Source: Opitutaceae bacterium
GTDB lineage: Bacteria > Verrucomicrobiota > Verrucomicrobiia > Opitutales > Opitutaceae
Length of the DNA: 9,855 nucleotides
Direction: 5' to 3'
Assembly: GCA_031272375.1 (NCBI GenBank)
Contig: JAISTY010000041.1
Coordinates: 1-9,855 of the forward strand
The notes under the pieces were generated by a model. That model was not told where the DNA came from and searched no databases. It saw only the letters and a list, made by a program, of their open reading frames with translations. Positions 5,822-9,855 of the stretch are shown here, in pieces; positions within the stretch are counted from its first letter, which is position 1; the number at the start of each line of letters is the position of its first letter. The translations under genes and the position numbers were made by a program.

Positions 5822-6553
5822 TCAGCGCCACACGCCGCGGGCCGCCTTGGCCAGCGCAAGGGCGGCGACCACCGCCGTCTCCACCCGCAGCACGCGCCCG
5901 CCCAAACTTGCCAGGCGGAAACCGGCCGCCCGCAATAGGGCGCGGTCGGCGGCGTCCCAACCGCGCTCCCCGCCGATGGCGATGACGCAGGGACAAGCCG
6001 CCGCCGCGCCCGCGAAAAAACCCGCGAGGGGCGCCTCCGCCTCGTAGTTGTCGAGGGCGACGCGCGCGGGACAGGCCGGCGGCAGGCGTCCGAGCAGCGC
6101 CGCCAGCGTTTCCGTAAAAGACACCTCCGGCACGTCCGTCGCGAACGCCTGCTCCGCGCCGGCGACAAGGTGCCGCCGCCATTCGCCGGACGCCCACAGC
6201 CCGCTGCGCGCGTAGGAGGCGTCCGTTTTGCCCGCTTTGGCGAAATGGATTTGGGCGACGCCGAGGGCGGCGGCCTCGCGGAGGATTTTCCGCGCCGTCT
6301 GCGGGCGCGGCAGCCCGACGATCAGCGTGATCGGGTCGGGGGCGGCGCGCGGCGTTGTCCATGAGAACTCCAGCGACAAGCCGCCGTCGTCGAGCGCGGC
6401 GACGCGCGCCTTTCCGCGGGGGCCGTTGACGATGCCGGCGTCGAAGACCCCGCCGGTCCGGAGGCCGAGGACGTTGAGGATGTGGGCCGTCCGCGGGTCC
6501 GCCGGCGGCAGCTTGCGCCGCGTTTCGTCCTCCGAGAACAGGATGAGGTTCAT
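5822..6553 (-). CDS. rsmE: 16S rRNA (uracil1498-N3)-methyltransferase
   Basis: This SPOUT-class enzyme uses S-adenosylmethionine to methylate U1498 of 16S rRNA in the small ribosomal subunit. The 243-residue length matches the family. An N-terminal PUA-like domain covers about 1-70 (MNLILF, then HILNVLGLRTGGVFDAG). The SPOUT domain follows, with ITLIVGLPRPQTARKILREA at 75-94, ELGV-like AALGVAQI, then IAIGGERGWDAADRALL at 191-207 and the trefoil-knot loop LGGRVLRVETA at 217-227. The usual GPEGG-type motif reads GGERGW here, a variation of the SAM-binding loop. The start codon overlaps the xseA stop by 4 bp (ATGA, 6550-6553), so the two are translationally coupled. Confidence 0.94.
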   Translation of the reverse strand: MNLILFSEDETRRKLPPADPRTAHILNVLGLRTGGVFDAGIVNGPRGKARVAALDDGGLSLEFSWTTPRAAPDPITLIVGLPRPQTARKILREAAALGVAQIHFAKAGKTDASYARSGLWASGEWRRHLVAGAEQAFATDVPEVSFTETLAALLGRLPPACPARVALDNYEAEAPLAGFFAGAAAACPCVIAIGGERGWDAADRALLRAAGFRLASLGGRVLRVETAVVAALALAKAARGVWR

Positions 6554-7860
6554 GATGTTTTTTCCGGCGACGCCGGCAGGACGCCGTCGGCGAACTCGAT
6601 GTTCAGGGAGGGCAGTTGCGCGGCGGTGGAGCGGCGGGTGACGGGGTTGTTGGCGGCGTCGCGGATGATGACGAAGCCGCGGTTGAGGATGGAGCGCGGG
6701 CTGGCGGCCTCGAGGCGTTTGTGGAGCGAGAGCAGGCGGTGGGACTCGGTCTGGACGCGGAGTTCCGGGGAGCGGGCCTTCAGCGCGGCGGCGAGGTTTT
6801 TATAGGCGTGGCGGCGTTCGGCGAGGGCGCGGTCGGCCGCGGCGTCGAGGCGGTTGCGGAAGTCGTCGAGGCGGAGGATGTGGCGTTCGATTTGGGCGGA
6901 GGGTGAGAGGAGACGCAGGCGGGTTTTCGCGGAGAGGACGCGTTCGCGGCGCGCGACAAGCTGCCGTTCCGCGGCGGCGTGGAGGGCCTGGGAGAGGCGG
7001 CGGTGTTTTTCGACGAGTTCGAGGTAGCCGCTGGAAATCATCTCCGCGGCGGCGCTGGGGGTTTCGGCGCGGCGGTCGGCGGCGAAGTCGCAGAGGGAGA
7101 AGTCAATCTCGTGGCCGACGGCGGAGAGGACGGGGAGGTGGCTGGCGGCGACGGCGCGGGCGACGGTTTCCTCGTTGAAGGCCCAGAGGTCCTCAAGGCT
7201 GCCGCCGCCGCGCGTGACGACGAGGAGGTCGAGGCCGGGGTGGTTGTTGGCGGCGGCGATTTGGGCCGCGATTTCGGCGGCGGCGCCCGCGCCCTGCACT
7301 TTCGCGGGGAAGACGGTGATGGAGCCGGTCCAGGCGCGGCGGCGGAGGATTTTAAGGAAGTCCTGCAAGGCGGCGCCGGAGGGGGAGGTGACAATGCCGA
7401 TTTGGCGGGGGAAGCGGGGGATGGGTTTTTTGCGGTCGGCGTCGAAAAGCCCCTCGGCGGCGAGGCGTTGTTTGAGAAGCTCGAATTCCTGCTGGAGGCG
7501 TCCGAAGCCGTCCTCGGTGATGTGGCGGGCGATGAGCTGGTATTGGCCTCGCGGTTCCCAGAGGGAGATGGAGCCGGTGGCGATGATTTGAAGGCCGTCG
7601 CGGAGGGCGACGCCCAACCGGAGGGCGACGGAGCGGAAGAGGACGACGGAGATCTGGGCGTCGGCGTCCTTCAGGGAGAAATAGATGTGGCCGCTGGACT
7701 GGGCGCGGAGGTTGGAGATTTCGCCGCGCAGGGAGACCACGGAGAAGCGGGTTTCGAGGAGGCGTTTCGCGCGGCGGGTGAAGTCGGAGACGCTTTCGGC
7801 GCGTGGAAGCGGCGGGTTGTCGGCGGGGCCGAAGAGATCGTCGGTGTCGCGGGGAAGCAT
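6550..7860 (-). CDS. xseA: Exodeoxyribonuclease VII large subunit
   Basis: This is the catalytic subunit of exonuclease VII, which degrades single-stranded DNA from both ends and acts with several copies of the small subunit XseB. The 436-residue product shows an N-terminal OB-fold (about 22-118, including VVSLRGEISNLRAQSSGHIY and SLKDADAQISVVLF). The nuclease core follows: IGIVTSPSGAALQDFLKILR at 154-173, VTRGGGSLEDLWAFNEE at 215-231 and LSAVGHEIDFSLCDFAADRR at 245-264. The conserved Arg217, His250 and Asp253 are present. A long Arg/Ala-rich helical region (about 285-395) is expected to contact XseB. The end contains SILNRGFVII. It overlaps rsmE downstream by 4 bp. No xseB is visible in the window. 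No Shine-Dalgarno is evident before the ATG. Confidence 0.96.
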   Translation of the reverse strand: MLPRDTDDLFGPADNPPLPRAESVSDFTRRAKRLLETRFSVVSLRGEISNLRAQSSGHIYFSLKDADAQISVVLFRSVALRLGVALRDGLQIIATGSISLWEPRGQYQLIARHITEDGFGRLQQEFELLKQRLAAEGLFDADRKKPIPRFPRQIGIVTSPSGAALQDFLKILRRRAWTGSITVFPAKVQGAGAAAEIAAQIAAANNHPGLDLLVVTRGGGSLEDLWAFNEETVARAVAASHLPVLSAVGHEIDFSLCDFAADRRAETPSAAAEMISSGYLELVEKHRRLSQALHAAAERQLVARRERVLSAKTRLRLLSPSAQIERHILRLDDFRNRLDAAADRALAERRHAYKNLAAALKARSPELRVQTESHRLLSLHKRLEAASPRSILNRGFVIIRDAANNPVTRRSTAAQLPSLNIEFADGVLPASPEKTS

Positions 7861-7948
7861 GGGGGAAGATAAAAGATAAGAGATTAAGAATGGGCGGTGG
7901 TGTGTGCGGCGGCGGGTTGTCGGGGTGTTTTGTATTGGGTGGGGTGGG

Positions 7949-9070
7949 TCAGGGGTTTTTTTCGCCGGTGGCGAGGAGGGAGCGGACGGCGGCGGTGACG
8001 GGGGTTTTGTTGTCGAGGATGTCGCGTTCCCATTGGGCGAGGCGGGCGGCGACGGCGGGTTGTTCGTAGAAGCGGCGGTTGATTTCGCCGGCGAGCATGG
8101 CGCGGGCCCAGGCGAGGTTTTGGAGGCGGCGGCGTTCGACGAGGGCGCCGGTCCGGCGCATGAGGGAGGCGAATTCGTTGACGGTTTCCCAGAGTTGGGG
8201 GACGCCCTCGCCGGTGAGGGCGGAGCAGGCGAGCGCGCGGGAGGTCCAGCCAGGGGTGGAGGGGGCGAGGTAGTGGAGGGAGTCGGCCATCATGCGGGTC
8301 GTCACCTCGGCGGGGAGCTTGTTGGGGCCGTCGGCCTTGGTGACGACGATGGCGTCGGCGAGTTCGAGGGAGCCGCGTTTGATGCCCTGGAGTTCGTCGC
8401 CGGTGCCGGTGACGGTGAGGAGCATGAAGAAGTCCACCATGGAGCGGACGGCGGTTTCGCTTTGGCCGACGCCGACGGTTTCGACGAGGATGACGTCGAA
8501 GCCGGCGGCTTCGCAGACGAGGAGGGTTTCGCGGGTTTTGCGGGCGACGCCGCCGAGGGCGTCGCCGGAGGGGGTGGGGCGGATGTAGGCGTTGGGGTGG
8601 CGGGAGAGTTTTTCCATGCGGGTTTTGTCGCCGAGGATGCTGCCGCGGCTGACGGAGCTGGAGGGGTCAACGGCGAGGACGGCGACGTTTTTGCCGATGG
8701 AGCAGAGGTGGGTGCCGAGGGTTTCGATGAGGGTGGATTTGCCGGCGCCGGGGACGCCGGTGATGACGACGCGGACGGAGCGGCCGGTGCGCGGGGCGAT
8801 GAGGGCGAGGAGGGCTTGGGCTTTGTCGAGGTGGGCGGGGGCGTCGCTTTCGACGAGGGTGATGGCTTTTGCGAGGAGGGCGGGGTCGCGGCGGGCGATG
8901 CCGTCGGCGTATTCGTCGAGGGAAGGGGCGCGTGGGGCGGGGGTGGCGCGGGCGGGGGCGGCGGCTTGTCGGGCGGGGATGCCGCGGCGGATGGTGACGG
9001 CGAATTCGGGGCCGGCATCGGCGGGGCGCCAGTCGGGGATTTCGGTGTGGTGGTGGTCGGAGTCGGGCAT
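7949..9070 (-). CDS. meaB: Methylmalonyl-CoA mutase-associated GTPase (MeaB/ArgK family)
   Basis: This SIMIBI-class P-loop G-protein protects and helps reload adenosylcobalamin in methylmalonyl-CoA mutase or related acyl-CoA mutases. The 373-residue product carries the expected motifs: P-loop GVPGAGKS at 105-112, VDPSSSVSRGSILGDKTRM at 134-152 (switch and Mg-binding region), ILVETVGVGQSE at 194-205 (Walker B/G3 with the family VGVGQ) and VVTKADG at 242-248 as the guanine-specificity motif, with Thr in place of the usual Asn. The first 50 residues are a Pro/Ala-rich, His-containing extension and not conserved. It precedes xseA in transcription direction, with 88 bp between them. The mutase genes usually next to meaB are not in this window; they may lie elsewhere. 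No T-tailed hairpin was found after it. Confidence 0.93.
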   Translation of the reverse strand: MPDSDHHHTEIPDWRPADAGPEFAVTIRRGIPARQAAAPARATPAPRAPSLDEYADGIARRDPALLAKAITLVESDAPAHLDKAQALLALIAPRTGRSVRVVITGVPGAGKSTLIETLGTHLCSIGKNVAVLAVDPSSSVSRGSILGDKTRMEKLSRHPNAYIRPTPSGDALGGVARKTRETLLVCEAAGFDVILVETVGVGQSETAVRSMVDFFMLLTVTGTGDELQGIKRGSLELADAIVVTKADGPNKLPAEVTTRMMADSLHYLAPSTPGWTSRALACSALTGEGVPQLWETVNEFASLMRRTGALVERRRLQNLAWARAMLAGEINRRFYEQPAVAARLAQWERDILDNKTPVTAAVRSLLATGEKNP

Positions 9071-9110
9071 GGGGGGAGGATGGGAGAGGAAGGCGGAAGG
9101 GAGAAGAAGG

Positions 9111-9151
9111 AACCACTAATGAACACTAATTTGGCGCTAATTCTGAAGAGG
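9111..9151 (+). repeat. AACCACTAATGAACACTAAT direct repeat, copy 1
   Basis: This is a 41-base unit matching 9211-9251 at 37 of 41 positions. Inside it the word (C)ACTAAT recurs with about 10-base spacing: CACTAAT, then ACACTAAT, then the diverged GCGCTAAT. Confidence 0.8.
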
Positions 9152-9152
9152 A

Positions 9153-9188
9153 TTTGTCTCACACGAAGCCGAGCCAAGACGGAGCAAA
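9153..9188 (+). repeat. Dispersed repeat, CTCACACGAAG family, copy 2
   Basis: This starts TTTGTCTCACACGAAG and ends GACGGAGCAAA. It matches the copy at 4-39 at 32 of 36 positions. A six-T run and TTAACCA follow within about 25 bases, the same order as behind the copy at the left edge. Confidence 0.75.
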
Positions 9189-9210
9189 CGGGAATAGGGC
9201 GTTTTTTATT

Positions 9211-9251
9211 AACCACTAATGAACACTAATTTGACACTAATTCAGAAGAAG
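9211..9251 (+). repeat. AACCACTAATGAACACTAAT direct repeat, copy 2
   Basis: This is the second copy of the 41-base unit, exactly 100 bp after the first. Here all three internal words are intact: CACTAAT, ACACTAAT, ACACTAAT. This suggests it is nearer the ancestral unit. Confidence 0.8.
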
Positions 9252-9388
9252 TCTTTCCAAAATCCCCCCGCCTCACGGATGGCAAGGCGAGACTTTAATC
9301 CATTTATCTCCTTTGAGTTCCATGTGTTCTCTGCGGTTAATTCAGTCCGGATTGGTGGTTATTAGTGGTTAATTATCACAATGTTTCA

Positions 9389-9413
9389 TCCGTGGAATCC
9401 GTGGAATCCGTGG
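9389..9413 (+). repeat. TCCGTGGAA short tandem repeat (2.8 copies)
   Basis: TCCGTGGAA occurs at 9389-9397 and 9398-9406 and as TCCGTGG at 9407-9413. Read on the minus strand it gives CCACGGATTCCACGGATTCC, the same family as the CCACGGATTTCACTGATT stretch at 50-67 but in opposite orientation. Confidence 0.75.
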
Positions 9414-9470
9414 TGGGTTTTGGAAATCCGTGTTGGCAAGGGCGGGATGGGGAATTGGGTTTGGGGCGGC

Positions 9471-9704
9471 ATGGCGACCTACATTTACGAGACGATACCG
9501 GAGAAGGCGGGCGAGGCGCCGCGGCTTTGCGAGCTGGTGCAATCCATGAGGGAGCCGGCGTTCACGCGGCATCCCGAGACGGGCGAGCGGATCCGGCGGG
9601 TGATCACGGGCGGGTTCGGGTTGATGGGGGTTTCGTCGGGGGAAAAAAAGGAGGCGGGGGGAGGCGGGTGTTGCGGGGGCGGGTGCCGTTGCGGGCGTTG
9701 TTGA
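9471..9704 (+). CDS. Short FmdB-like protein with Cys-rich C-terminus
   Basis: This is a 77-residue protein. It begins MATYIYETIP, like the strand that opens FmdB/CxxC-CxxC zinc-ribbon proteins (MPTYEYxCxxCG), and continues with LVQSMREPAFTRHPETGERI and RRVITGGFGLMG, which match the second half of that family. The two N-terminal CxxC knuckles of the canonical zinc ribbon are absent. Instead, five cysteines cluster in a Gly-rich tail (67, 68, 72, 74, 77) that could bind a metal. The role of FmdB proteins is poorly known (putative regulators), and this variant may differ. The ATG at 9471 is chosen because upstream in-frame codons from 9381 translate the TCCGTGGAA repeat (PWNPWNPWW). It converges on tsaD with 9 bp between stops. 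Confidence 0.75.
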   Translation: MATYIYETIPEKAGEAPRLCELVQSMREPAFTRHPETGERIRRVITGGFGLMGVSSGEKKEAGGGGCCGGGCRCGRC

Positions 9705-9713
9705 CGGGGTTTT

Positions 9714-9855
9714 TCAGGGCAGCGGCGCGAGACCGGCGGCGGGGGCGATGGAGAGGGGGGCGGTGTTTTGGGAGAAGCGGACGGAGGGGTCGAAGGCGGC
9801 GGCGAAGGCGATCATGGCGGCGTTGTCGCCGGTGTGCCGCGGGAGGGCGGCGAGG
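9714..9855 (-). CDS. tsaD: tRNA N6-adenosine threonylcarbamoyltransferase, C-terminal end (partial)
   Basis: Only the last 46 codons and the stop (TGA at 9714-9716) are inside the window; the rest lies beyond the right edge. The visible protein begins LAALPRHTGDNAAMIAFAAA, matching the conserved TsaD C-terminal motif (CTDNAAMIA-type), and ends FSQNTAPLSIAPAAGLAPLP. TsaD, with TsaB, TsaE and TsaC, makes the universal t6A modification at position 37 of ANN-decoding tRNAs. The conserved Asp of TGDNAAM binds the metal in the family. The usual Cys before TDN is replaced by His (RHTGDN), a common variation. The assignment rests on this single motif and the position at the protein end. Confidence 0.8.
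   Translation of the reverse strand, partial: LAALPRHTGDNAAMIAFAAAFDPSVRFSQNTAPLSIAPAAGLAPLP

Larger units (their letters stand above)
9071..9470. other. Repeat-packed intergenic region
   Basis: This 400-bp stretch holds no gene that I can support. It is AT-richer than its neighbours and consists largely of degenerate repeat words: two copies of an AACCACTAATGAACACTAAT unit exactly 100 bp apart (9111 and 9211), one CTCACACGAAG-family copy between them (9153-9188), minus-strand relatives such as TTAACCGCAGAGAACACATG (9321-9340 region) and AATTAACCACTAATAACC (9357-9374 region), and a TCCGTGGAA tandem (9389-9413). It separates the divergent meaB and fmdB-like genes and must contain their promoters, but none stands out. 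Confidence 0.7.

Noticed and set aside
7904..9229. 441-codon open frame on + opposite meaB
   Set aside because: The translation is almost all Gly, Ala, Asp, Glu and Val repeats, the signature of the antisense of a C-ending-codon gene. The minus-strand MeaB motifs are unambiguous.
9111..9251. CRISPR array
   Set aside because: There are only two diverged units, the units themselves are internally repetitive, the intervening DNA contains another repeat family, and no cas genes are present.
9381..9470. N-terminal extension of the FmdB-like protein (PWNPWNPWW)
   Set aside because: It is a translation of the TCCGTGGAA tandem. The family start MATYIYE is at 9471.
1..9855. tRNA or rRNA genes
   Set aside because: No cloverleaf with a GTTCRA-type T-loop and no rRNA-like conserved stretches were seen on either strand by eye.

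Overview
This window looks like a chromosomal segment from a GC-rich, Gram-negative-type bacterium. The best guess is a member of the Verrucomicrobiota (Opitutales/Opitutaceae-like). That is inferred from the strong C bias at third codon positions, the rarity of clear Shine-Dalgarno sequences, the mixture of housekeeping genes and the unusual short FmdB-like protein. It was not tested by any search. Nothing in the window looks like a prophage or a complete insertion sequence.

Layout. Positions 1-314 are non-coding and hold dispersed repeats, including a 31-bp imperfect inverted repeat around a 190-bp core. A secreted propeller-like protein follows (315-1133, +). It converges on purC (1144-2055, -; purine synthesis). 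A rightward cluster then starts with a small RelE/ParE-fold protein (2152-2532), followed by pssA (2551-3471; phosphatidylserine synthase). After a 239-bp gap rich in DnaA-box-like words comes dnaN (3711-4832; sliding clamp). The next 333-bp gap carries a possible leftward gene remnant, a hairpin and the control region of a HicA/HicB toxin-antitoxin pair (5166-5787, +).

From 5822 to 9070 the genes point left. In transcription order they are meaB (MeaB/ArgK-type G-protein chaperone), then xseA (exonuclease VII large subunit), which overlaps rsmE (16S rRNA U1498 methyltransferase) by 4 bp. A 400-bp gap (9071-9470) is packed with degenerate direct repeats related to those at the left edge. It is followed by a short FmdB-like protein (9471-9704, +) and the 3' end of tsaD (tRNA t6A synthesis, -), cut by the window edge.

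Most genes are core functions: replication and DNA processing (dnaN, xseA), translation and RNA modification (rsmE, tsaD), phospholipid synthesis (pssA), purine synthesis (purC) and cobalamin-dependent mutase maintenance (meaB). The accessory parts are hicAB, the orphan RelE-like gene and the repeats. The items most worth a second look are the DnaA-box-like cluster upstream of dnaN, the modular repeats at both edges, the inverted repeats in front of hicA and the possible coding remnant behind dnaN. I saw no clearly new multi-gene system.
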